This document shows, piece by piece, positions 1-7,615 of a stretch of 24,443 nt of DNA. The notes under the pieces are model-generated. The model did not search any database and was not told the origin of the DNA. It worked only from the letters and a program-made list of their open reading frames with translations. Source of the stretch: Spirochaetales bacterium (GTDB lineage: Bacteria; Spirochaetota; Spirochaetia; Sphaerochaetales; Sphaerochaetaceae). Within the stretch, counting starts at the first letter, position 1; each line of letters opens with the position of its first letter. The stretch spans positions 1 through 24,443 of the forward strand of contig JAQYFM010000202.1 of assembly GCA_028723145.1 (NCBI GenBank), read 5' to 3'. A program made the translations under genes and the position numbers.

Positions 1-530
1 AGAGTTACAAAGTATATAAATTTCTTTAGCAGAGAGAATGTAATCTTTCTCTCTGCATTAATAGCTTTTAGTTTTTTTTCTACATTTTACTTCTGTTATA
101 AGTAGAAATAAAAAAGGAGAAAAAGATAGAAAATGAAAAGAACTTAAAGGAAAGAAATCCTGTGAAGACTAAAGCATTTTCAAAAACAAAATCATTAGAG
201 GTTTTAGTTGCTATTTTTTTAATGTGGAAATTAAAGAAGATAATATATGTAATAATTGGTTTTGAAAGCCAAGCTTAGAGTGATAAGCATATGGATATTT
301 TGCACTGTTAATTTATGATTGGCAATTTTCTTTAAATATAATTTCATACAAATAAGTCTATATATTATATGCAAGGCATTTGAAGAAATTAAAATTAATG
401 CAAGGAATAAATGAAAACACAATCTTTTTTGAATTAACTCATGAAGACTTGCTTACAAGAGAAATAGCTGCATAATATTACTGTCTCTGATATTTTAAAT
501 TGAAAAGAGAATTCGTTGAAAAATAAAAAA
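1..530. other. AT-rich region without a supportable gene
   Basis: This stretch is very AT-rich and I see no convincing gene. A GTG-started frame at 162-278 (38 codons, with an AAGGAAAG sequence 8 to 15 bases upstream) would encode a short lysine-rich peptide with a hydrophobic middle. The frame is already open from 102, and a four-codon ATG frame (133-147) sits just behind a good AGGAGA. It could be the remnant of a lost small gene or chance. The left part holds a hairpin (29-56), probably the end of a gene outside the window. The right end is the terminator of the minus-strand gene that follows. Confidence 0.5.
29..79 (+). terminator. Possible terminator hairpin of an off-window gene
   Basis: A perfect 10-bp stem (29-38 with 47-56, GCAGAGAGAA against TTCTCTCTGC) encloses an 8-nt loop. 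The region after it is T-rich, but the long T run (72-79) starts 15 bases after the stem. This is either an imperfect Rho-independent terminator for a gene ending left of the window or an unrelated hairpin. Confidence 0.4.
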
Positions 531-562
531 ACTGCTACATGTTTATTTTCCCATGTAGCAGT
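519..562 (-). terminator. Rho-independent terminator of the 195-aa protein gene
   Basis: An 11-bp perfect stem (531-541 with 552-562, ACTGCTACATG against CATGTAGCAGT) with a 10-nt loop is preceded on the plus strand by an A-rich run at 519-530. Read on the minus strand, this is a stem followed directly by a U-tract, 5 bases after the stop codon of the minus-strand gene. Confidence 0.9.
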
Positions 563-567
563 ATCTT

Positions 568-1155
568 TTATGCTAGTGCTGCTTCAAGTTGAGCTTTTGC
601 TTCTGCTAAGGTTTCATCATATTGCTTTTGTAGTCTTTCAAGCTGTTGGTTTGCAATCTTTAAAAACTCAGGATCATTTTCAAGTGATACTGGGACGTCT
701 TGTCCATATTGAGCTTTAAGTTGAGCTGCTTTTTGACTAAGCATTGGAGCAAATTGTTCTTTTAATTGATCTACTAGTTGTTTTCTATGTTCTGGAAATT
801 GCTTACAAAAACCTACAATTTGATTAGCAAGTTCCATGATATTTTGATTAGAACCACAACAAAGAGAAATAAGGTATAAAATTCTTTCATATCTATCTGT
901 AAGTACTGTATCTGATGCAAGAGTGAGATTTTGTAGTGCAGTAAGCTTTAAAGCCTTTTTTACTGCATCATCGTCATTGATAGCCTTTAAATCATCAACT
1001 AATGATTCACCTTTATTTTCTTCATCATTTAAATAAGCACCTGCACAAAGGCGAGCCTTCTTAATATTCTCATCTTTCTTTAATTTTTCTCTATCTATTT
1101 GAATATTTTCAGTTCTTTCTAAAGCTATTTCCCAAGCTGATTTTATTTTTGCCAT
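568..1155 (-). CDS. Unrecognised 195-aa soluble, helix-rich protein
   Basis: I do not recognise a characterised family. The protein begins MAKIKSAWEIALERTENI, is highly charged, has no signal peptide or membrane segment, and looks mostly alpha-helical. Its C-terminal third (about 150-195) is rich in Gln, Lys, Ala and Leu and resembles a coiled coil. A central part holds two adjacent cysteines (CCGS) and a third cysteine in GFCKQFPEHRK. The frame opens further upstream at TTG (1173), but GGAGG at 1161-1165 lies 5 bases before the ATG at 1155, so I take 1155 as the start. The gene is monocistronic, divergent from the membrane-protein gene at 1245, and ends at a strong terminator. Similar short openings (MAKIKSAWEIALERT) are, from memory, common in hypothetical proteins of spirochaetes. 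That is recall rather than evidence, and no function follows from it. Confidence 0.85.
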   Translation of the reverse strand: MAKIKSAWEIALERTENIQIDREKLKKDENIKKARLCAGAYLNDEENKGESLVDDLKAINDDDAVKKALKLTALQNLTLASDTVLTDRYERILYLISLCCGSNQNIMELANQIVGFCKQFPEHRKQLVDQLKEQFAPMLSQKAAQLKAQYGQDVPVSLENDPEFLKIANQQLERLQKQYDETLAEAKAQLEAALA

Positions 1156-1244
1156 TTTGGCCTCCAAGGACAAAGATATATGATTTTAAAAAAAAGTCAA
1201 AGATGGGAGTGGATTATTGAGCAATAAGTGATTACTCTTTTGTT

Positions 1245-1877
1245 ATGGAAAACGAATGGATATATGCCTTAGACATTTTTGGCACTGTAATATTTGCGAT
1301 CACGGGTGCTGTTAAAGGTGTTAGAAACCGCCTTGACTTCTTGGGTGTAATTGTATTTGCAATTACAGTTGGTTGTGCAGGTGGAATGGTTAGAGATTGT
1401 CTAATTGGAGCAACTCCAGTAGCTTCATTCTCTAATAGTTTATATTTAGTATCCTGCATCATAACAGGAGTATTAGTATTCTTTTTAGCTCCTTGGGTAG
1501 TTGGAAGGTGGAGAATTATTCTTTTTTGTGATGCAATAGGACTAGGTGTTTTTACTGCACTAGGTGCTCAAAAAGCTCTATCATTAGGGATTGGCCCTGT
1601 TGGACAGATTTTTGCTGGAGTAATAGGTGCTGTTGGAGGAGGTGTATTAAGAGATGTTTTTTCCAAGGAAGTTCCTGCAGTGCTTACAAGTGACTTCTAT
1701 GCCTCAGCCTCAATTATTGGGGCAGTAATATTCGTTATCCTTGAGAAATGTAGCATAGCACCAATATTAAATTTCTTTATTACTATGAGTTTTATTACTA
1801 TCTTGAGACTATGTGCTATGCATTATCATATTCACTTACCTGTAGCAAGAATGGTAGGTGAGGAGAAGAAAAAATGA
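1245..1877 (+). CDS. TRIC-like / UPF0126 family membrane protein
   Basis: This 210-aa integral membrane protein has the internal duplication typical of the YicG/YadS (UPF0126) family, which is related to trimeric intracellular cation channels. Each half contains a G-rich segment ending in Arg-Asp: GGMVRD at 46-51 and GGGVLRD at 131-137. About seven hydrophobic segments are visible, and the tail is basic (GEEKKK). Homologues are thought to pass monovalent cations; the substrate here is unknown. ATG 1245 is the only usual start in frame after the stop at 1218, yet no Shine-Dalgarno sequence precedes it, so initiation may be weak or leaderless. The gene overlaps the next by 4 bases (ATGA), suggesting translational coupling. 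Confidence 0.85.
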   Translation: MENEWIYALDIFGTVIFAITGAVKGVRNRLDFLGVIVFAITVGCAGGMVRDCLIGATPVASFSNSLYLVSCIITGVLVFFLAPWVVGRWRIILFCDAIGLGVFTALGAQKALSLGIGPVGQIFAGVIGAVGGGVLRDVFSKEVPAVLTSDFYASASIIGAVIFVILEKCSIAPILNFFITMSFITILRLCAMHYHIHLPVARMVGEEKKK

Positions 1878-2992
1878 CTGAAAAGTATTACTATGAAAAG
1901 CCATATTTAAAAGAATTAGAAGCAACCGTTACTTCTATTTGTAAAAAAGGACTTATCCTTGATAGAACAATTAGTTATCCAGAAGGAGGAGGACAACCTG
2001 GGGATAGAGGATTTATTAATGGTATTCCTTATTCTGATACCATCCATGATGGTGATGATATTATCCATATAATGTCTGATTCTTCATCTTTTAATGTTGG
2101 GGATAAAGTTACTATTCATTTAGATTGGGATCATAGATATGACTATATGCAGCAACATACTGCTCAGCATTTACTTTCTGGTATTTTGTTTAATAACTAT
2201 CAAATTGGTACAGTATCTGTTCATCAAGGAGAGGATATTTTAACAATTGAAACTGATTCATCTTTTATTAGTGATGAAACACTTTTAAAGGTTGAAAGTG
2301 ATGCAATTGATGCAATAAATCAAAACCATAAGGTTTATTATCAAGAAATGAGTCATAAGGAAGCTGAACAGCTTGGTTTAAGACGCTCTATAAAGGTTGA
2401 TGGAGATGTAAGGATTGTTGTTATCGAAGGTGTCGACAAAATTGCATGTGGAGGCTTGCATGTAGACAAAACCTCTGAAATAAAAGAGTTAAGCTATGCA
2501 GGTTCTGAAATGATAAGAGGACATGTTAGAACTATTTGGAGAACCGGAGATAGAGCAAGGAGAAAGCGCCTTAATGATGCTGAAAGCGTAAAAAAGATTT
2601 CAGCTCTTCTTTCAAGTCCTGAAAATAAAGTAATAAATGCTACAGAAAAACTAATTAACGAATTAAAGGATTTAAAGATTAAAAATAGGGTGCTTGAGGA
2701 AAATGCTGCTATGGATTATTTACAATCAAAGCAAGAAAACGTATTTTCTACACCTTATAGCTTAAATTCTTTTATTCCAAATTTAAAAAATGGTGAATAT
2801 TTTATAACACATCTTGATAATGACCGCCTTGGATGGTTATTTTATGGTCTTGATAGTAGATTTAGTTTGATAAAGGCTAAATTTAAAGAACTAGGAATAA
2901 AAGGTGGTGGTAGAGAGCCTCTTTATCAAGGAGTTTGTACGAGCCTTGATGAAGAGCATCTACTTGAGGAAATTAAGGAGATTCTTAATTGA
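1874..2992 (+). CDS. AlaX-type alanyl-tRNA editing protein
   Basis: This 372-aa stand-alone homologue of the editing part of alanyl-tRNA synthetase hydrolyses wrongly charged tRNA-Ala (Ser or Gly) in trans. Residues about 1-85 form the small beta domain (SYPEGGGQPGD at 34-44). The zinc-binding editing core follows, with HTAQH (His95, His99) and CGGLH (Cys192, His196), all four ligands intact. After a coiled-coil-like region (about 235-280), the C-terminal part contains GIKGGGREP (341-349), resembling the Gly-rich motif of the C-Ala/DHHA1 domain. The protein is therefore the long form of AlaX rather than the short one. A GAGGAG sequence sits about 8 bases before the ATG, which overlaps the stop of the preceding gene. 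The downstream gene also overlaps by 4 bases. The link between tRNA editing and two membrane proteins is not obvious. Confidence 0.93.
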   Translation: MTEKYYYEKPYLKELEATVTSICKKGLILDRTISYPEGGGQPGDRGFINGIPYSDTIHDGDDIIHIMSDSSSFNVGDKVTIHLDWDHRYDYMQQHTAQHLLSGILFNNYQIGTVSVHQGEDILTIETDSSFISDETLLKVESDAIDAINQNHKVYYQEMSHKEAEQLGLRRSIKVDGDVRIVVIEGVDKIACGGLHVDKTSEIKELSYAGSEMIRGHVRTIWRTGDRARRKRLNDAESVKKISALLSSPENKVINATEKLINELKDLKIKNRVLEENAAMDYLQSKQENVFSTPYSLNSFIPNLKNGEYFITHLDNDRLGWLFYGLDSRFSLIKAKFKELGIKGGGREPLYQGVCTSLDEEHLLEEIKEILN

Positions 2993-3570
2993 AAAAAGAA
3001 GATAATAAAGATGTGCATTTACCTTGGGGTAAAATATTAATCATAGGGTTCATCCCTATGGTTTTAATTTTTGCAGGATTCTTTTATGTAGTGAAGTATA
3101 TAGGTATAGATAATTATAAATGGATAGTAGATTTTGTTGATGAGAAATTCGGACTATTTGGAATTTTTATCTATGTGTATATTGTTGATCTTTTTATATT
3201 ACCGCTTTCCCCTGACTTTGTTTTTCCTATTGTCGCCGCAATGGATTGGTATAAAGTAGTACCTTTGATTGGAATTGCTTCATCTCTTGGAGGTATTACA
3301 GGTTATTGTGTAGGAAGATTATTGCAGCACATTCCCTTCATTGCAAGAATTAGTATGAAAGCAAAGGATAAATGGGGCTCATACATCAAAAAATACGGAG
3401 TATTATTTGTAATACTTGCAGCCTTACTTCCTATCCCTTTTTCTACTGTATGTATTGCATCAGGGGTAATGAATTTAGATAGTAGGAAAGTTGTTCCTGC
3501 CTGCTTTGCAAGAGTAATAAGATTTGGTGTTTTCTTCTTTCTTTTTAAATTTGGATTAGTTTTAGTATAA
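2989..3570 (+). CDS. DedA/VTT-domain membrane protein
   Basis: This 193-aa inner-membrane protein has an N-terminal membrane segment (about 15-38) and a VTT/DedA-like region (about 55-185). That region contains a hydrophobic pair around LPLSPDFVFP (71-80), GGITGYCVGR (101-110) and a helix-break motif ALLPIPFSTVCIASGVMNL (145-163), which matches the family's conserved phenylalanine/proline-rich re-entrant loop. Family members are lipid scramblases or flippases or act in membrane homeostasis; the exact role here is unknown. The start is TTG at 2989, overlapping the upstream stop (TTGA). AAGGAG at 2975-2980 lies 8 bases before it, which supports this unusual start. It is the last gene of the coupled trio. 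Confidence 0.85.
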   Translation: MKKEDNKDVHLPWGKILIIGFIPMVLIFAGFFYVVKYIGIDNYKWIVDFVDEKFGLFGIFIYVYIVDLFILPLSPDFVFPIVAAMDWYKVVPLIGIASSLGGITGYCVGRLLQHIPFIARISMKAKDKWGSYIKKYGVLFVILAALLPIPFSTVCIASGVMNLDSRKVVPACFARVIRFGVFFFLFKFGLVLV

Positions 3571-3575
3571 AGTAA

Positions 3576-3594
3576 TGGCCGCAGCTCGCGGCCA
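3576..3594. terminator. GC-rich hairpin between convergent genes
   Basis: A 7-bp stem TGGCCGC/GCGGCCA (3576-3582 with 3588-3594) with a 5-nt loop is the most GC-rich spot of the neighbourhood and fills the 29-bp gap between two converging genes. Neither side has a clean U-tract (ATTACTTTAT on the minus strand), so it probably works as a modest bidirectional terminator. Confidence 0.65.
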
Positions 3595-3599
3595 AATAA

Positions 3600-4985
3600 T
3601 CATATTCGAGAGATGACTAAATCACAACGCTTAGAAGCATCACCAGTGTAAAGAGATGCATCCATATACTCTTTTATTTCATCTGTAGTCATGAATGCGT
3701 TAATTTCACTACGATTACATAGATAAGTAAGAAGAGGATTATCCTTTCCTGCTTGAACCTCAGCCCATGCTTTTAAGCTTTCCTCTCTAATAACCTCATG
3801 CATTTCTTGTCTATTAGCACCTCGTTTACCAAGCTCCATTAATAATCTTTCTGTTGCACTAAATAGGCCATAGGAAGCAAGTAAGCGCTCGATACCAGAT
3901 TTATGAATTTGCATTCCAGAAACTACTCTATTTAAGGTACTTAAGCATTCATCTGTAGCCAAGAAACACTCTGGAAGAATTATTCTTCTATTTGCAGAAT
4001 CGTCTAAGGTACGCTCTAAAAATGTTGTAACACTGTTTTGCCATGCAACATTGTATTGTGCTGAAACAAATCTTGTGAGAGAGTCTATTTTTTCACAGTT
4101 GATAGGATTCCTCTTAAATGGCATAGCAGAAGAACCAACTTGTTTTTTACCAAATGGTTCAGACCATTCTCCAATTGGAGGGGACTGCATGATTCTAAAA
4201 TCAGCTGCAAATTTATACATTGTTGCACAAATAGAAGAAAGTACAGCTATTACTCTTAAATCTTGCTTTCTAGTATAAATCTGAGTTGCAGCATCATATG
4301 CTTTAATTCCAAGTTCATCCATCACTGCTTTCTCAAGCTCAATGGCAGAAAGTTCGCTTCCATTTACAAGCTCACAGTAGCTAGCTGCAGTACCAACTGC
4401 ACCCTTTAACCCCTTTCCTCTAATGCTGTCAAGGACAAATTCTAATTCTTTCCTATCATCGATTAGGTCTTGAAGAGTTTGAGAAAAACGATAGCCAACA
4501 GTAGTAATTTCAGCAGGTTGAAGGTGTGTAAATGCCATGCAAGGAACATCTTTATATTCTTCAACCTTTGTTTTAAATGTGTTTATTAATTCATCAACAC
4601 GAGAGATGATAATATTAAGAGCTTCCTTTAGTCTAACAGCATCCATGTTGTCTAAAATATCCATGCTAGTTGCCCCAAGGTGGATTATTGCCCCTGCATT
4701 AGGACACTGTTCTGCATAGGTTTTAATTTCTGCCATTAAATCATGCTTGATTTCATTTTCGATCTCAGTAGCTCTTGCAATATTTATATCATCTTTATGT
4801 GCTTCAAGTTCTGCAATTTGCTCGTCGGTGACTAATCCTGCTTTAGCTTCTGCCTTAGCTAAAGCAATCCAGATTCGTCTTAAAAGCTTTCTTTTATGAA
4901 CCTCTGAGTAGATGTTTTTCATCTCCTCAGAGCCATAACGCCAAGTAAAAGGGGAAATAAAAGTATCGTGTGAGAATGTATTCAT
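3600..4985 (-). CDS. purB: Adenylosuccinate lyase
   Basis: PurB acts twice in purine synthesis: it splits SAICAR to AICAR, and adenylosuccinate to AMP, releasing fumarate each time. The 461-aa protein shows the fumarase/aspartase superfamily motifs: HLGATSMDILDN (102-113), the catalytic-histidine segment THLQPAEITT (153-162), and the mobile signature loop GSSAMPFKRNP (284-294) with the catalytic serine. Sequence and length fit the longer form shared with Bacteroidetes-like and animal enzymes rather than the roughly 430-aa Bacillus form. AGGAAG precedes the ATG. It follows purA by only 6 bases and is clearly co-transcribed with it. It supplies the step after PurC, although purC is on the other strand 18 kb away. 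Confidence 0.97.
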   Translation of the reverse strand: MNTFSHDTFISPFTWRYGSEEMKNIYSEVHKRKLLRRIWIALAKAEAKAGLVTDEQIAELEAHKDDINIARATEIENEIKHDLMAEIKTYAEQCPNAGAIIHLGATSMDILDNMDAVRLKEALNIIISRVDELINTFKTKVEEYKDVPCMAFTHLQPAEITTVGYRFSQTLQDLIDDRKELEFVLDSIRGKGLKGAVGTAASYCELVNGSELSAIELEKAVMDELGIKAYDAATQIYTRKQDLRVIAVLSSICATMYKFAADFRIMQSPPIGEWSEPFGKKQVGSSAMPFKRNPINCEKIDSLTRFVSAQYNVAWQNSVTTFLERTLDDSANRRIILPECFLATDECLSTLNRVVSGMQIHKSGIERLLASYGLFSATERLLMELGKRGANRQEMHEVIREESLKAWAEVQAGKDNPLLTYLCNRSEINAFMTTDEIKEYMDASLYTGDASKRCDLVISRI

Positions 4986-4991
4986 AGCTTC

Positions 4992-6266
4992 CTATCTAAT
5001 AATTAATTGATCTCTTTCTGGTCCAACAGAGATATATGTGATGTGAGTATTTAACTTTTCTTCAATCATAAGAACATAATCTTTTGCTTTCTGAGGAAGT
5101 TCATCCCAAGTTCTGCACTTACTTGTATCACACATCCAGCCTTCCCATTCTTCATAAATTGGCTTAGCCTGTTCCTGAAGCTGAGTATTTGGAAGATATG
5201 TATAGTATTCTCCGTTAATCATATAACCTGTGCATACTTTAATGCGTTCAAATGTATCAAGTATATCAAGTTTAGTGAGTGCTAAATCTGTAATACCGTT
5301 CATATAGCAAGCATAGTCAGCAGCTACAAGGTCAAGCCAACCACAACGTCTTGGACGACCTGTTGTTGCACCATATTCCCCACCAAGATCTCTAAGCTTA
5401 TCGCCATCTGCATCAAAGAGTTCTGTCATGTAAGGACCACCACCAACACTTGTTGAGTAAGCCTTTACTACACCAACAACCTTATTAATGTGTCTAGGAG
5501 CAATACCAGCACCAACTGTAGCACCTGCAGAGGTTGGGTTAGAAGAAGTAGTGTATGGGTAAATACCCCAGTCATTATCTCTCATAATTCCAAGCTGACC
5601 TTCTAGAAGAATCTTTTTGTTAGATTCAACAGCTTCTCTGATAATTGGAACAGTATCGATAATGTAATCACCAAATTGGTTCTTCCATTCTTTACAAACA
5701 TCCATTAACTCATCAACTGTAAATGTTTTAAGACCGTAGTACTCAAGGTCTCTATTTTTCTTTGGAAGTAATAATTCAATTCTTTTTCTAAGCCAAGCTT
5801 CATCCTTTAAGTCGCCAGCACGAAGACCCATTCTTGCACCTTTATCACTATAACAAGGACCAATACCTCTCTTTGTTGTTCCAATCTTTTGATCTGAACT
5901 TCTCTTACTTTCTTCTGCACCATCAAGGAGAGTGTGGTATGGCATGATTAAATGAGCTCTTTCATCGATAAATACATTAGTAACACTTTCACCAGTTACC
6001 TTTTCAATGTTATTGATTTCTTCTCTCATAGTTGAGAAGTTAACGACAGTACCAGCACCAACAATATTCATTGTATTTTCATTAAAAACACCTGAAGGAA
6101 TTATGTGTAGTGCAAATTTACCTTTATCATTTATTACTGTATGACCTGCATTGTCTCCACCTTGGAAACGGATTACAAGTTCAGCATCCTTTGCTAAATA
6201 GTCGACGACACGGCCTTTACCTTCATCGCCCCACTGAACACCTACAATTGCTGTAACATTACTCAT
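4992..6266 (-). CDS. purA: Adenylosuccinate synthetase
   Basis: PurA joins IMP and aspartate with GTP to form adenylosuccinate, the committed step to AMP. The 424-aa protein has the GTP/IMP site GDEGKG (13-18) with catalytic Asp14, NAGHTV (39-44) with catalytic His42, the IMP-binding stretch IGTTKRGIGP (128-137), and TTGRPRRCGWLD (301-312). At 222-232 it reads EGQLGIMRDND where most bacterial enzymes have EGAQG followed by LDID-like residues, so this looks like a divergent PurA subfamily. AAGGA stands 8 bases before the ATG. A hairpin terminator separates it from the phosphoribosyltransferase upstream, so part of its transcription may come from read-through or from an unseen promoter in the 57-bp gap. 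Confidence 0.97.
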   Translation of the reverse strand: MSNVTAIVGVQWGDEGKGRVVDYLAKDAELVIRFQGGDNAGHTVINDKGKFALHIIPSGVFNENTMNIVGAGTVVNFSTMREEINNIEKVTGESVTNVFIDERAHLIMPYHTLLDGAEESKRSSDQKIGTTKRGIGPCYSDKGARMGLRAGDLKDEAWLRKRIELLLPKKNRDLEYYGLKTFTVDELMDVCKEWKNQFGDYIIDTVPIIREAVESNKKILLEGQLGIMRDNDWGIYPYTTSSNPTSAGATVGAGIAPRHINKVVGVVKAYSTSVGGGPYMTELFDADGDKLRDLGGEYGATTGRPRRCGWLDLVAADYACYMNGITDLALTKLDILDTFERIKVCTGYMINGEYYTYLPNTQLQEQAKPIYEEWEGWMCDTSKCRTWDELPQKAKDYVLMIEEKLNTHITYISVGPERDQLIIR

Positions 6267-6293
6267 TCTTAATTATCCTTTATCATTAAAAAG

Positions 6294-6316
6294 ATATAGG
6301 AGGTCGAAAGACCTCC
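6294..6316 (-). terminator. Hairpin terminator between the phosphoribosyltransferase gene and purA
   Basis: A perfect 7-bp stem (6299-6305 with 6310-6316, GGAGGTC/GACCTCC) closed by a tetraloop lies 7 bases past the stop of the minus-strand phosphoribosyltransferase gene. On the minus strand it is followed by TATATCTTTTT. It probably reduces transcription from hpt into purA-purB. Confidence 0.75.
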
Positions 6317-6323
6317 CCATAAA

Positions 6324-6863
6324 TTATTTATTCATATTCTTAAGCATCTCTGCTTCGTTTGCAGTGTGCTCATCGATATCGATTGCATCCCATGGATATT
6401 TAATCCACATATCTTCGATTTCAAGAGCTGGATAATATCTCTTAATCTCAGGTGGGAATTCAACATCCTTCTTCTTGAGCTTGTTATGTAGTACAAGTAC
6501 TGCAATCTCTTCAGGCTCGTAGCTTAATAACTCACCAACACAATATGCAAGTGTAGCTCTAGTATCATCAACTTCATCGATGAGTAAAATCTTTTTACCT
6601 TTAAGCTGTTCTGCTACTTCATCAATCCACTGAATCTTTGTAGGGTGAGTTTTATGCTTGTTATCCATTCCATAATATGAAATACCAACAGCATAAATAG
6701 GTCTGTTAATGAATGTTTTAATCATTCTTGCAGGGATAAAACCACCTGAACCAATTGCGACAATAACATCTGGATCAAAGCCACTTTCTGTTATTCTTTC
6801 AGCAAGGCCTTTTACAAGCTTGTGAACAGTGTTGTAACTAACATAGAACTTATCAGCGTCCAT
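6324..6863 (-). CDS. Purine phosphoribosyltransferase (xanthine/guanine type likely)
   Basis: This 179-aa type I phosphoribosyltransferase has the PRPP-binding loop ILLIDEVDDTRATL (92-105), an N-terminal SGG segment (IGSGGFIPARM, 37-47), and a C-terminal MWIKYPWDAID (152-162). Those features resemble yeast Xpt1-like and archaeal Gpt-like enzymes, so xanthine and/or guanine is the probable base. The exact base preference cannot be read from the sequence. The frame is open for 28 further codons upstream into hpt, but AAGGAG at 6872-6877 lies 8 bases before the ATG at 6863, which fixes the start and leaves a 16-bp gap after hpt. Together with hpt it forms a two-gene salvage unit ending in a hairpin. 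Confidence 0.88.
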   Translation of the reverse strand: MDADKFYVSYNTVHKLVKGLAERITESGFDPDVIVAIGSGGFIPARMIKTFINRPIYAVGISYYGMDNKHKTHPTKIQWIDEVAEQLKGKKILLIDEVDDTRATLAYCVGELLSYEPEEIAVLVLHNKLKKKDVEFPPEIKRYYPALEIEDMWIKYPWDAIDIDEHTANEAEMLKNMNK

Positions 6864-6879
6864 TATATATCTCCTTAGA

Positions 6880-7443
6880 TTAGTGAACTGGGTACATTTC
6901 TGCAATGTAAGGAAGAGTTCTGTACTTTTCCTTATAATCAAGACCATAGCCTACTACCCAAACATCAGGAATAGTAAAGCCCATGTAATCAAGTTTTAAA
7001 TCTATCTTATGTCTTTCAGGTTTATCAAGGAAGGTTGCAATCTTAACACTCTTTGCACCTCTAGTTGAGAAGTTTCTTTGAAGGTAAGCAAGGGTATTAC
7101 CACTATCAAGAATATCTTCAACGATTAAAACATCTCTACCTGCCATATCCTCTCTGATATCCATGAGCATTCTTACGTTGCCTTGAACTTCACCTCTATT
7201 TCCATAAGAGGAAATTGCAATAAAATCTACAACATGAGGAATTGTAAGCTTTCTACAAAGATCTGAAAGGAAAATAAAAGAACCTTTTAATACTCCAATA
7301 AGAATTAAAGGTTCTTTAATATCTCTATAGTCGTGATTAATCTGAGCAGCTAATTCTGTTACTCTGCGATTGATTGTATCAGCGTCGATTAAAACTTGAG
7401 CTAAATCCTCTGTTAGTGGTGGGATTGTAAGTGATTTCGCCAT
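6880..7443 (-). CDS. hpt: Hypoxanthine phosphoribosyltransferase
   Basis: Hpt makes IMP (and usually GMP) from hypoxanthine or guanine plus PRPP. The 187-aa protein carries all family motifs: ILIGVLKGSFIFL (47-59) with the Leu-Lys-Gly cis-peptide, the flexible-loop SSYGN (78-82), the PRPP loop VLIVEDILDSGNTL (105-118), and the base-binding end DVWVVGYGLDYKEKYR. AGGAG lies 7 bases before the ATG. It is the first gene of the minus-strand purine block and faces the E1 gene across a 172-bp gap that must hold both promoters. No purine riboswitch is visible in this leader. Confidence 0.96.
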   Translation of the reverse strand: MAKSLTIPPLTEDLAQVLIDADTINRRVTELAAQINHDYRDIKEPLILIGVLKGSFIFLSDLCRKLTIPHVVDFIAISSYGNRGEVQGNVRMLMDIREDMAGRDVLIVEDILDSGNTLAYLQRNFSTRGAKSVKIATFLDKPERHKIDLKLDYMGFTIPDVWVVGYGLDYKEKYRTLPYIAEMYPVH

Positions 7444-7567
7444 TGAAAAACTCCTAAAGATTATTACAGAGCTTATGATATTGAAAAAAAATTATTTATA
7501 GAAGAGTAAAAAGCACTTAGTTTTTTAGAATTATTCAGACTTGCCTTGCTAATGATGCTATCTCAGG

Positions 7568-7582
7568 TGTAATATAATTACA
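7568..7582 (+). promoter_or_regulatory. Palindrome over the likely -10 of the E1 gene
   Basis: TGTAAT, ATA, ATTACA form a 15-bp inverted repeat, with a perfect TATAAT at 7573-7578 inside it, 38 bases before the ATG of the E1 gene. No good -35 is seen at 16-18 bases (the nearest TTG sequences, 7541 and 7546, are too far). This could be a repressor operator covering the -10 region, but the motif is AT-only at its core and may be chance. Confidence 0.4.
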
Positions 7583-7615
7583 TCTTTTGAAAGACTCTAC
7601 ATCTGGGGAAAGTTA

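Noticed and set aside
162..278. 38-codon GTG frame with a weak ribosome-binding site
   Set aside because: It is too short and AT-driven to call as a gene; it is mentioned in the region note only.
231..422. 63-codon minus-strand frame in the left AT-rich region
   Set aside because: It starts at TTG without a ribosome-binding site, its composition is that of translated AT-rich DNA, and it resembles no family.
6299..6316. GGAGG in the hairpin as a ribosome-binding site or a conserved RNA element
   Set aside because: On the minus strand it is 30 or more bases from the purA start, which has its own AAGGA. The position after a stop codon and the T-rich tail fit a terminator better.
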